A DNA stretch of 64,000 nt, taken from Paractinoplanes durhamensis. Lineage in GTDB: Bacteria; Actinomycetota; Actinomycetes; Mycobacteriales; Micromonosporaceae. The stretch covers positions 1 through 64,000 of the forward strand of contig NZ_BOML01000071.1 of NCBI RefSeq assembly GCF_016862175.1. Direction: 5' to 3'. The notes under the pieces were generated by a model that was given only the letters and a program-made list of their open reading frames with translations, ran no database searches and was not told the origin of the DNA. Of the stretch, positions 34,521-43,117 are shown piece after piece. The stretch's first letter is position 1, and each line of letters starts with the position of its first letter. Made by a program: the position numbers and the translations under genes.

Positions 34521-35491
34521 TTCGCGGTGAACTTCGGGTCGTAGTACTGCTGCTCGGTGGGGACCTTTTGCGCGAGCTTCAGTCCGGGCAGGCTTTCGGC
34601 GTACGCAGCAAGCCCTGCGGTGTTGATCTTGCCGGTGGGGGTGAAATCCTTGGAAAGTTCCTGATAGGCCTGGGTTGCCACCGCCGGTTTCATGCCCAGC
34701 TTCGACACCGCCAGCTGGACCGACTCCGGCTCGTGGGCCTGGAGGTAGGTGATCGCCTCGGCGTAGGCCTCGGTCAGCGCCGTGACCTGCTCGTTCTGGT
34801 TGGCATCCAGCCATGCGCCGGGCGCGGCCAAGGTGCCGAACTGGCTGTCGGTGGTCAGGTCGGCGATCCGGATCGCGGTGACCGGGGTGCCGGCCGCCTG
34901 CAGCGCGTAGGCGAACTCGACCGGCAGGATGATCGCGTCCACGTCGCCCTTGGCCAGCGCGGCGGTGTTGGCCGACGGCGCGCCGAGCGGGACCGGCTTG
35001 ATGTCGGTGGCGCCGGTCTTCTGGGCGATCAGCTTGACCGTGAAGTCGGTCAGCGAACCGAACTTGGAGATGCCGACCTTCTTGCCCTTCAAATCGGGCA
35101 GGGCGCGGATCGGCGAACGGTCCTTGACGATGACCGCCATCGGGGTGGCCGACGCGGTGCCGTAGAAAGCCTTCAGGTCGATGCCGGACGCCGCCGCGGC
35201 GACCACGTCCAGGCCGGTCACCTCGCCGGCCTGCACCGTGCCGCCGACGATCGCCTTGACCAGGTCGGAGCCGGCCGAGAAGTCGACGATCTCGACCTTC
35301 AGGCCGTGTTTGGCGAAGATGCCCTGCGCCTCGGCGATCCGGGCCGGCAGCGCGTGCGTGAAGTCCTGGCCCTGGACGATGCCCAGGTGGAGGGTGCCCG
35401 GTTCGGCGCCGGGGTCGGCGGTGCTGTTCGACGTGCCGCAGGCCGCCAGCAGGAGCGTGGCGACCAGGGCCGGTCCGATCATCCGTGTCAT
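34517..35491 (-). CDS. ABC importer substrate-binding lipoprotein (SsuA/NMT1-like)
   Basis: 324 residues from ATG 35491. Lipoprotein signal MTRMIGPALVATLLLAACGT with lipobox LAAC. LHLGIVQGQDFTHALPARIAEAQGIFAKHGLKVEIV and AAAASGIDLKAFYG are typical of the NMT1/SsuA-like periplasmic binding fold for sulfonates, nitrate or thiamine precursors. It lies between two permease genes, all in 4-bp overlaps. Confidence 0.88.
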   Translation of the reverse strand: MTRMIGPALVATLLLAACGTSNSTADPGAEPGTLHLGIVQGQDFTHALPARIAEAQGIFAKHGLKVEIVDFSAGSDLVKAIVGGTVQAGEVTGLDVVAAAASGIDLKAFYGTASATPMAVIVKDRSPIRALPDLKGKKVGISKFGSLTDFTVKLIAQKTGATDIKPVPLGAPSANTAALAKGDVDAIILPVEFAYALQAAGTPVTAIRIADLTTDSQFGTLAAPGAWLDANQNEQVTALTEAYAEAITYLQAHEPESVQLAVSKLGMKPAVATQAYQELSKDFTPTGKINTAGLAAYAESLPGLKLAQKVPTEQQYYDPKFTAK

Positions 35492-36219
35492 CTTCGGAGC
35501 GTCCTTTCCAGCGTCGTTGCCATTGCGGTGAAGACGGTGTTGACGACGATCGTCAGGGCGATGGCCAGCACCACCCAGGCGAACAGGGCGGCGCTCTGGT
35601 AGCCCTGGCTGCTCGCGGCCAGTTGGTAGCCGACGCCCTCGTCGCCGGCGATGAACTCGCCGGCGACCACGGTGACCAGGGCCAGGCCGAGGCCGACCCG
35701 CAGGCCGGAGACGATGCCGGGGAGGGCGGAGGGGATCACGACCGTACGGGTCAGGTCGGCTCCCCGGGCGCCCATCGAGCGCATCGCGGTGACCAGCTCG
35801 GGGTCGATCTGCTGGACGGCGCGGGTGGTGGCGATGGCGATCGGGAAGAAGGCGTAGAGGCCGCCGAGGACGACCTTCGAGGAGGTCCCCAGACCCAGGG
35901 TGGCGGCCAGGACCGGGTAGAGGACCACCAGCGGGACGGCGGCGACGGTCGCCAGCAGGGGTTCGTAGGCGCGGTTGAGCAGCTGGTCGCGGCCGAGGAC
36001 GACGCCGATCGGGACGGCCAGGAGGGTGGCGAGGGCGAACCCGTACGCCGCTCGGGCCGTCGTGATCGCCATCGGGACGACCGGGTCCTGCTGCCGCAGG
36101 GCCGTCACCACCTCGTTGATCGGGGGCAGGATCAGCGGCGCCACCGTGCCGGTCACCGTGAGCAGCCACCACGTCAGCAGCGTGGTGGCGGCGACCGCGA
36201 GGTAGACGAGGGCTCTCAT
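35488..36219 (-). CDS. ABC importer permease
   Basis: 243 residues from ATG 36219, overlapping the ATPase stop by 4 bp. Six helices, and the coupling motif MGARGADLTRTVVIPSALPG. It resembles SsuC/TauC. With the permease at 33753 it likely forms a heterodimer. Confidence 0.9.
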   Translation of the reverse strand: MRALVYLAVAATTLLTWWLLTVTGTVAPLILPPINEVVTALRQQDPVVPMAITTARAAYGFALATLLAVPIGVVLGRDQLLNRAYEPLLATVAAVPLVVLYPVLAATLGLGTSSKVVLGGLYAFFPIAIATTRAVQQIDPELVTAMRSMGARGADLTRTVVIPSALPGIVSGLRVGLGLALVTVVAGEFIAGDEGVGYQLAASSQGYQSAALFAWVVLAIALTIVVNTVFTAMATTLERTLRR

Positions 36220-36932
36220 GAGAACAGCAGGCCGGTCAGCTTGGCGTGCAGCTCGTGCGGGTCCTCGGTGCCGACCGTGATGACCTCCCTGATCCGGGCC
36301 GGGCCGGGGGTCAGCACCACGATCCGGTGGGAGAGCCGGACCGCCTCCAGGAGGCTGTGCGTCACGAAGACGACCGTTTTGCCCTCCTCGGCGAGCAGCC
36401 GCAGCAGCTCGGCGCCCAGCTGCGTGCGGGTCTGCTCGTCGAGGGCGGCGAACGGCTCGTCGAGCAGCAGGATGCCGGCGTCGGAGGCCAGCGCGCGGGC
36501 GATCGCGACCCGCTGCCGCATGCCGCCGGACAGCTGGGCCGGGACCTTGTCGGCGACCTCCGCCAGGCCTACCTTGCCGAGCAGCTCGTCGGCGCGTTCC
36601 CGGCGGAGGCGGCGCGGGACACCCCGCAGGGCGAGCGGCACCTCGACGTTGCGGCGCGCCGATCGCCACGGGAACAGGGCGAGGTCCTGGAAGACGTACG
36701 CAATCCTGGTCGGCAGCGGGCCCCGCACCCGCTCGCCGTCGACCCGGACCTCGCCGCCGGCCGGGCGGAGGAGGCCGCCGAGCGCTCGCAGCACGCTGCT
36801 CTTGCCGCAGCCGGACGGGCCGATGAGGCTGACGAACTCGCCCGGCCGCACGTCGAAGGTGATGTCGCGGGCGGCGGGGTGGTCGCCGTAGCGCAGGTCG
36901 AGTCCGGTGACCTCGATTCCCATTACTTTCAC
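36216..36932 (-). CDS. ABC importer ATP-binding protein (SsuB/TauB-like)
   Basis: 238 residues. Walker A GPSGCGKSS, Q-loop VFQDLALFPWRSARRNV, signature LSGGMRQRVAIARALA, Walker B ILLLDEPFAALDE and switch His VFVTHSLLEA. The first gene of the leftward importer operon, so the promoter lies in 36933-37040. The FPWR in the Q-loop is usual for nitrate/sulfonate/taurine importers. Confidence 0.93.
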   Translation of the reverse strand: MKVMGIEVTGLDLRYGDHPAARDITFDVRPGEFVSLIGPSGCGKSSVLRALGGLLRPAGGEVRVDGERVRGPLPTRIAYVFQDLALFPWRSARRNVEVPLALRGVPRRLRRERADELLGKVGLAEVADKVPAQLSGGMRQRVAIARALASDAGILLLDEPFAALDEQTRTQLGAELLRLLAEEGKTVVFVTHSLLEAVRLSHRIVVLTPGPARIREVITVGTEDPHELHAKLTGLLFS

Positions 36933-37040
36933 CTCGCAAGAGTGGCTTTCACGCTACTGCAAATATCGACATCCGTCATCACCTCTCGCCAGGCTGAAAG
37001 CGGTCTGAAACTGACCGCAACCTGTGCCAGGGTGGGTCGC

Positions 37041-37502
37041 ATGAGCAAGCACATTCAGGTCACCTTCGACGCCCACGACCCGGCTGCGCTGTCGGCGTTC
37101 TGGCGTGACGCGCTCGGCTACGTGCATCCCGCCCCGCCCGGCGCCGACCTCCCGCCCGGCGCCGATCCGCTGGCCGCGTGGGACGCGTTCCTCGACAAGG
37201 TCGGCGTGCCGGCCGACCAGCGCAACAACCAGTCGGCGGTCGAGGATCCGGACGGCGTCGGCCCGCGGCTCTTCTTCCAGAAGGTCCCCGAGGACAAAAT
37301 CACGAAAAACCGACTTCACCTTGACGTACGGGCGGCGCCCGGCCTGCAGGGCGACGAGCGGATGGCCGCCCTCGAAGCCGAATGCGACCGCCTGGTCGCG
37401 CTCGGTGCGAAGCGGCAGAGCCGGACCGAGCCCGCGCCCCCGATGAGCTCCGGCTTCATCGTGATGACCGACCCCGAAGGCAACGAATTCTGTTTGGACT
37501 GA
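37041..37502 (+). CDS. VOC (glyoxalase-like) protein
   Basis: 153 residues from ATG 37041. Glyoxalase-like fold: HIQVTFDAHDPAALSAFWRDALGY, PRLFFQKVPEDKITKNRLHLDVRA, FIVMTDPEGNEFCLD. This corresponds to the Glyoxalase_6 kind of actinobacterial VOC protein, with His in LHLDV and Glu at the end as possible metal ligands. Followed after 25 bp by the STAS gene. Confidence 0.88.
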   Translation: MSKHIQVTFDAHDPAALSAFWRDALGYVHPAPPGADLPPGADPLAAWDAFLDKVGVPADQRNNQSAVEDPDGVGPRLFFQKVPEDKITKNRLHLDVRAAPGLQGDERMAALEAECDRLVALGAKRQSRTEPAPPMSSGFIVMTDPEGNEFCLD

Positions 37503-37527
37503 CGACCGCCGGGGTACGTCGCGCGCC

Positions 37528-37836
37528 ATGTCACTCGAGTACCGCATCGAACGCCAGGGCGACACCACCACGGTGGAGCCGGTCGGCGACGTCAGCATGG
37601 AAACGGTGGAGGTGCTGCGGGAGGTGCTGCGCACCGCGGTGGCGACCCACGACAGCGGCCGGATCGACGTCGACATGAGCTCGGTGACGTTCCTCGACTC
37701 CACCGGCATCGGCGTGCTGGTCGCCGCCCAGCGCGCCGCCGCCGGCCGGGGAGTTCAGCTCATGCTGCGCGATCCGGGCCCGATCGTCCGGATGGTTCTC
37801 GAGGTGTCGAACCTGGATAGAATTCTGGTCCGCTGA
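37528..37836 (+). CDS. STAS-domain anti-sigma factor antagonist
   Basis: 102 residues. A complete STAS fold with the phosphorylatable Ser in VDMSSVTFLDSTGIGVLVAA and the C-terminal helix VRMVLEVSNLDRIL. Such proteins bind anti-sigma kinases and free a sigma factor when dephosphorylated. No partner kinase is encoded nearby. Its last 77 bp overlap the convergent AhpD-like frame. Confidence 0.92.
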   Translation: MSLEYRIERQGDTTTVEPVGDVSMETVEVLREVLRTAVATHDSGRIDVDMSSVTFLDSTGIGVLVAAQRAAAGRGVQLMLRDPGPIVRMVLEVSNLDRILVR

Positions 37837-38212
37837 TCTTGTTCAGATTGGCGACCTCCTCCTCGGACCACTCCTTGACCGCCTCGTTCCAGACGTCGTC
37901 GGGCACACCGTGCTCACTGACCTTGGTGACGGCGTCGGTGAGGGCAAGAGCGGCACGCTCCTTGGCGGTGAAGAAGCTTTCGGCTTCCCGCCAGGCCGCA
38001 ACCGCAAAGAGCCGGCGGGCCTGCTCACCGTCGGCAAGAGCTTCGGTCGTGTGCATGTCGATGCAGAACGCACAGCCGTTCAGCACCGACGCCCGAACCT
38101 TGATCAGGTGCAGAACGATCGGCTCGACGTGGGCCCGCCCATACTTCTCCAGCTGAGCCATAGCGGCATACCCACCGGGAGCCAGCTCCGCCCAGGACAT
38201 TCGTTGAGTCAT
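37760..38212 (-). pseudogene. AhpD/carboxymuconolactone decarboxylase-like gene, 3'-truncated
   Basis: 150 codons from ATG 38212 (MTQRMSWAEL). The peroxidase-like centre is NGCAFCIDMHT (CxxC-x3-H), and KERAALALTDAVTKVSEHGV is intact. After EEEVAN the family normally continues with about 25 residues of LIxAIxxINxWNR type. Here the frame instead reads antisense to the STAS gene (LNKISGPEFYPG...) for 34 codons. The 3' end was probably lost at about 37836-37850. The active centre is intact, so activity is possible but the subunit fold is damaged. Confidence 0.75.
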
Positions 38213-38376
38213 GCCCCAACGACGGATCCCACGCCCCCAGGCGTGACAACCACACCCGCGACGGCCACCACACGACCCGACGCTTACGGATGAGCTCGAA
38301 TCGGACGGCAACAGAGGCTCGGCGCGAACGCTGGGTGATGGCAGGATGACACCGTGGATTCGCGTAGGGAGGGCCG

Positions 38377-38766
38377 TTGACTGTCATCGTCACCTTCGCC
38401 GCCCAAACCGGCTTGTCGGAGCTGCGATCCCTGCATGCTTACCTAGGGACCTTCGACGCGCTTGATGGGAGGCTGGAACTGCGCGCGATGGCTGATTCGG
38501 ATCATCTCGGCGGCGTCGCCGATGCGATCGCCGTCGCGGTCGGTGCGGGCGGAGCGATCACCGTGCTCGCCGGGGCGGTCACCGGCTGGCTCGACCGGCG
38601 GGGCCGCACACTGCGCGTGCGCCTGGCCAATGATCGGACCGGGCGGTCGGTGGAGCTGAGCGGCGTGCAGATGAGAGAGGCGAGCGCGGCGGAGGTCCAG
38701 GCCCTCGTTCGAGACATGACGCGGGTCCTCGCGGATTTGCCGCCCGAGGCGCCGATCGAACCCTAA
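38377..38766 (+). CDS. EACC1-type effector-associated small membrane protein
   Basis: 129 residues from TTG 38377 with a gggagg ribosome binding site. Beta-rich start (TVIVTFAAQTGLSELRSLHAYL), a central hydrophobic helix (GVADAIAVAVGAGGAITVLAGAV), then WLDRRGRTLRVRLANDRTGRSVELSG and a helical end. This is the pattern of the effector-associated constant component EACC1 described in actinobacterial NTP-dependent conflict systems, where it accompanies a variable effector. It lies 45 bp upstream of the caspase-STAND gene and is very likely co-transcribed with it. Confidence 0.85.
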   Translation: MTVIVTFAAQTGLSELRSLHAYLGTFDALDGRLELRAMADSDHLGGVADAIAVAVGAGGAITVLAGAVTGWLDRRGRTLRVRLANDRTGRSVELSGVQMREASAAEVQALVRDMTRVLADLPPEAPIEP

Positions 38767-38811
38767 AGTGTCGGTCGATCGCGCTTTGACCACGCAGGTG
38801 AGAGGTGCCCC

Positions 38812-41800
38812 GTGACGAGTGAATCGCCTCGCCGATTTCTGATCGCGACCGCCGTCGCGCACTACAAGCGGTCACCGTACGCCGACCGGCCCGGCCTGGC
38901 TCGCGCCCGTCAGAAGATCATCGACCTGTTCGTGGGCCGCCTCGGGTACACCCACGTCAGCGACCTGGGGCTGGACCCGGACCGCACCTCTCTGCTCGAC
39001 CACTTCGACCGGTTCGCGACCGATCCTGATCGCCGACCCGACGACATCGTGGCCGTCTACCTCGCCGGCCACGGGCAGGTGGTCGGCTCGCCGAGCCAGC
39101 ACATGTTCCTGACCGCCGAGGCGGACGTCATCCGGCCGAAGCAGGCACTGCCGACCGCCCAGATCGCCGCCACCCTGCTCGAGGATTCCGACCTGGCGCA
39201 GCTGCTGATGATTCTCGACACCTGCCACTCCGGTCAGGGCGCGAAGGAGGCCGTCGACGCGGCCATGCAGGGCCTGCGCCGGCACGGTGGCGACAGCAGC
39301 CGGTTCGCGTTTCTGGCCGCGGCGCAGCCGAGCCAGGAAGCCGTGGTCAACGCCCTGCCCGACCTGTTGACAGCCGCCGTCGAGAGCCTCGCCACGGCGG
39401 GCGAGAAACCGCCGACCCTGGACCTGGGCACGCTCGTCGCGAACATGAACGCCAACCCGGACCGGCCGTCGGAGCAGGTCATCGAGTGGCATGCAGCCCG
39501 GATGTCGGGAAACGTGCCGCCGTTCTTCCCCAACCCGCGGCGGCAGGTCCGCACAGCCGAAGCCGATATGGCCATCCAGCAGGCGGCGGAATGGCAGGGC
39601 GAGGCCGACCGCCGAGACACCGAACTCGTCCGTCGCATGCTGATCCGGGCCATGGCGTCCTTCGGTGAGGAGGGCGGCTGGTGGTTCGCCGGGCGCCGCC
39701 GTACCCTCACCGACCTCACGGCCTGGCTGGGACTGGCCGACAAGCGGTCACCGGCCATGGTGGTGACCGGCGGGCCAGGCTCGGGAAAGACCGCCATCCT
39801 GGGACTCGTCGCGGTGCTGACCAATCCCGAGCGCCGCGGCAGCGTCCCGTTGTACGCGCTCGACCTGCCCGAGCGGGCAGTCCCGCCGGCCGGCGCCGTG
39901 GACGTCGCGATCTACGCGCAGGCGCTGACCGACGACGACGTGTTGCGCGGGCTCGCGGCCGCCGCGCAGGTGGCGGCCAAGACCCCGGGAACGTTGCTGG
40001 ACGCCCTCTCCGACCGGGACCGGCCGTTCACCGCGATCATCGACGCGCTCGATGAGGCGGCCACCCCGGAAACCCTGGTCACCCGGGTCATCCGGCCCCT
40101 CATCCGGTACAGCGGGGGACGGATCCGGCTGCTGCTCGGCTCCCGCCCGCATCTGCTGCGCCATTTGCACGCCGACGCCGTCACCGTCGACCTCGACAAC
40201 GCCACCTACTCCGATCGGGAAGCGCTCGGTGCGTACGCCCTGCGTGGCCTGACCGAGTCGTATGCCGACAGCCCGTACGCCAGCGCCCAGCCGGCGGTGG
40301 CGGTCGAGATCGCTCGCGCGGTGGCGGACGCCGCCTTTCCCTCGTTCCTGGTCGCCCGGATCGTCTCCAGCACCCTCGCGGCCGATGACACCATTCCCCC
40401 CGACGCGCACGATCCGGCCTGGATCCGGTCACTGCCGCGCACCGCCGAGTCGGCCATGGCGCACGACCTCGACGACCGTCTCGGCGCCGAGGCGGTCCGC
40501 GCCCGCGACCTGCTGCGCCCACTCGCCTTCGCCGAGGGGCAGGGCCTGCCGTGGGAGGACTTCTGGGCACCGGTCGCGTCACAGATCGCCGGGCGCTCCT
40601 ATGCCGATGACGATCTGCTCTGGCTCCGCCGGGCCACCGGCCGGTACGTCGTGGAGGCCACCGAGGTCGGCCACTCGGCGTACCGCCTCTACCACCAGGC
40701 ACTGGCCGAGCATCTGCGGGTCGGCGTCGACGAGTTCGCCGTGCACGGCGGCTTCGTCCGGGTACTCGTACGCCAGGTTCCGCACACACCGGACGGTCAC
40801 CGCGACTGGGCGCGCGCTCACCCGTACGTGCGGCGCCACCTCGCCGCCCACGCCGCCCGCTCCAACAACCTGGACGAGTTGCTCAACGACACCGAGTACC
40901 TGGTGGCCGCCGAACCGGACCAGTTGCTGCCGGCACTGCGCTACGCCGCCGCCGCCAACAGCCAGCGGGTGGCGCGTATCTACCGCACCTCGGCCGGCGA
41001 TCACCGGTGGTCACAACCCGCCGTCCGGCGCCAGCTGCTCGCCATCGACGCGGTGCGGCACGGCTCCCGGGATCTGTCCCACAAGCTCAGCGCAGGTCAG
41101 ACGTGGGCGCCCCTGTGGGCGACGAGAAGCCAGCTCGACGACAGCTCGGCAAGGGCCTTCACGAGCGCGGTGATCTGCGTCGCCGGCGCGATCGTGGACG
41201 GCGCCGCGATCGTGGTCAGCGGCAACGACACCGGCATGGTGCGGATCTGGGACGGCCGGGCCGGAACGGTGCGGGCCGAGCTCAAGGGGCACAGCGGAGC
41301 GATCAACGCCGTCGCCTGCACCGTGGTCGATGGGACACCGGTCGTGCTCAGCGGTGGCGACGACTACAGCGTGCGGATGTGGAACCCGCTGACCGGCAAG
41401 CAGTTGGCGTTGTTCAGTGGGCATGCCGGACCGGTGGGCTGCATCGCGTGCACGACGGTGCAGGACACCCCCGTCGCCGTCGTCGGCGGCAACGACGCGG
41501 CCCTGCGCGTGTGGGACCTGCGGGCAGGTGACCAGTTGATGGTTCTCAAGGGCCACGCGGGCGCGGTCAACGGTGTCTGCTGCACGGTCGTGGACGACGT
41601 TCCGGTCGCGGTCAGCGTCAGCGCCGACGGCACGGTACGCGTCTGGGACCTGCTCACCGGTGTCGAGCGGTGCGCGCTCACCGGGCACGCGAGCTGGGTC
41701 TGGTCGGTTTCCTGCGCCGAGATCGACGGCGTGCCGGTCGCTTTTACCGGTGGTGGCGGAGATGGGGCCGTACGCGTCTGGGACCTGCAGAGCCAGTCGC

Positions 41801-43077
41801 TGATGTTCGCCTTCAACGCGCAGACCGGCTGGGTCAACGGCGTGGCATGCGTCCCGGCCGGCGACGGCGTCGAGGTGGTGGTCGGCGGCGGCGACCACGC
41901 CGCCCGGGTGTGGAGCGTCACGGACAGCACCGCGCGGCTGACCCTGCGGGCCCACTCCGGCGCCATCAACGGTGTCTCCAGCGTTCGGGTCGACGGCGTG
42001 CTGACCGCCCTGACGGCCGGCGCCGACGGCGCGATCCGACTGTGGAACCTCGAAACCGAAGTGCCCGGTGGTGAACTCGCGGTCTCCGCCGTGCTGCAGG
42101 ACAACCGGGTGGCTCAGCCGGGCACGGTGGTGGCCGCCCCGCAGGTTCCGCAGGGTCACACCGGCTGGCTCTGGGCAGTGGCCTGCGCCGATATCCGCGG
42201 CAACGATGTCGCGGTGACGGTTGGCGGGGACGGGAACGGCGCGATCCGGGTCTGGGACGTCGCGTCCGGCTCGCAGCTGGCCACCCTGACCGGCCACTCC
42301 GGTGCCGTGAATGCCGTGGCCTGCACCACCGTCGACCGAACGCCGGTGGCGGTGGTGGCCGGGGGCGGCGACTACGCGATCGGCGTCTGGGATCTGACGA
42401 CCGGCCAGCGTCGCAGCGAGTTCGCCGGGCAGACCGATTGGATCTGGGCGGTCGCGGCCGCCACCATCGGTGACCGCAGTCTGGCCGTCGTCGGCGGGGC
42501 GAACGGTATGTTGCGGGCGTGGGACCTGCGCACCGGCCGGCAGCTCGCGTCGATGGTCAGCCACGAAGGGGTGGTCAACGGACTCGCCTTCACCGTCGCC
42601 GGTGATGCACCGCTGCTGGTATCTCTGGGCGACGACGGCCAGGTGCGTCTCTGGGATCTGCGCACGTGGCGGCTACGGTCGGCCTTCGAGGCGCACCGGG
42701 GTGCGGGCCGGGCGGTGGCGACGTGCGTCCTCGACGACGTCCCGGTCGCGGTGACGGCGGGCGAGGACAGTTACGTCTGCCTCTGGGACCTGAACACCCA
42801 CGAGCGGATCGGCGTTCTCGACGGTCACGTCGGTGTCGTCAACGCGATCGCCCACGGACGGGTGCGGGGTTCGGACGTCATCGCCACCGCCGGCGACGAC
42901 TGCACGATCCGGGTGTGGGACGCGGTCAGGCAGACCGAGTCGGCGCGCTGGGCCACGCCCTACCCGGCGCGGGCGGTCGCGGTGGCGGGGAACGGCGACA
43001 TCGTGGCCGGCATCGGGCACGAGGTCCTCGCGCTGCGGTCCGCCCCCTTGGTGCGCTACCGCAGCGCGGGCAGCTGA
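38812..43077 (+). CDS. Caspase-like / STAND NTPase / WD40 conflict-system protein
   Basis: 1421 residues from GTG 38812. Residues 1-240: C14 caspase-like domain with His87 (VYLAGHGQ) and Cys138 (ILDTCHSGQG), the expected dyad. Residues about 285-480: STAND/NACHT-like P-loop module with Walker A GGPGSGKT (320-327) and Walker B IIDALDEA (409-416). A helical arm follows to about 780. The rest is WD40: thirteen clear repeats ending in VRIWD, VRMWN, LRVWD and similar, plus a degenerate fourteenth, with a linker after the seventh. That makes two seven-bladed propellers. Encoded after EACC1. Probably a self-inhibited sensor whose propellers detect a trigger and whose protease kills the cell. Confidence 0.92.
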   Translation: MTSESPRRFLIATAVAHYKRSPYADRPGLARARQKIIDLFVGRLGYTHVSDLGLDPDRTSLLDHFDRFATDPDRRPDDIVAVYLAGHGQVVGSPSQHMFLTAEADVIRPKQALPTAQIAATLLEDSDLAQLLMILDTCHSGQGAKEAVDAAMQGLRRHGGDSSRFAFLAAAQPSQEAVVNALPDLLTAAVESLATAGEKPPTLDLGTLVANMNANPDRPSEQVIEWHAARMSGNVPPFFPNPRRQVRTAEADMAIQQAAEWQGEADRRDTELVRRMLIRAMASFGEEGGWWFAGRRRTLTDLTAWLGLADKRSPAMVVTGGPGSGKTAILGLVAVLTNPERRGSVPLYALDLPERAVPPAGAVDVAIYAQALTDDDVLRGLAAAAQVAAKTPGTLLDALSDRDRPFTAIIDALDEAATPETLVTRVIRPLIRYSGGRIRLLLGSRPHLLRHLHADAVTVDLDNATYSDREALGAYALRGLTESYADSPYASAQPAVAVEIARAVADAAFPSFLVARIVSSTLAADDTIPPDAHDPAWIRSLPRTAESAMAHDLDDRLGAEAVRARDLLRPLAFAEGQGLPWEDFWAPVASQIAGRSYADDDLLWLRRATGRYVVEATEVGHSAYRLYHQALAEHLRVGVDEFAVHGGFVRVLVRQVPHTPDGHRDWARAHPYVRRHLAAHAARSNNLDELLNDTEYLVAAEPDQLLPALRYAAAANSQRVARIYRTSAGDHRWSQPAVRRQLLAIDAVRHGSRDLSHKLSAGQTWAPLWATRSQLDDSSARAFTSAVICVAGAIVDGAAIVVSGNDTGMVRIWDGRAGTVRAELKGHSGAINAVACTVVDGTPVVLSGGDDYSVRMWNPLTGKQLALFSGHAGPVGCIACTTVQDTPVAVVGGNDAALRVWDLRAGDQLMVLKGHAGAVNGVCCTVVDDVPVAVSVSADGTVRVWDLLTGVERCALTGHASWVWSVSCAEIDGVPVAFTGGGGDGAVRVWDLQSQSLMFAFNAQTGWVNGVACVPAGDGVEVVVGGGDHAARVWSVTDSTARLTLRAHSGAINGVSSVRVDGVLTALTAGADGAIRLWNLETEVPGGELAVSAVLQDNRVAQPGTVVAAPQVPQGHTGWLWAVACADIRGNDVAVTVGGDGNGAIRVWDVASGSQLATLTGHSGAVNAVACTTVDRTPVAVVAGGGDYAIGVWDLTTGQRRSEFAGQTDWIWAVAAATIGDRSLAVVGGANGMLRAWDLRTGRQLASMVSHEGVVNGLAFTVAGDAPLLVSLGDDGQVRLWDLRTWRLRSAFEAHRGAGRAVATCVLDDVPVAVTAGEDSYVCLWDLNTHERIGVLDGHVGVVNAIAHGRVRGSDVIATAGDDCTIRVWDAVRQTESARWATPYPARAVAVAGNGDIVAGIGHEVLALRSAPLVRYRSAGS

Positions 43078-43117
43078 ACATCCGGGCAGTCGCGCTCCGG
43101 CAAGGATCAACGTGGGG

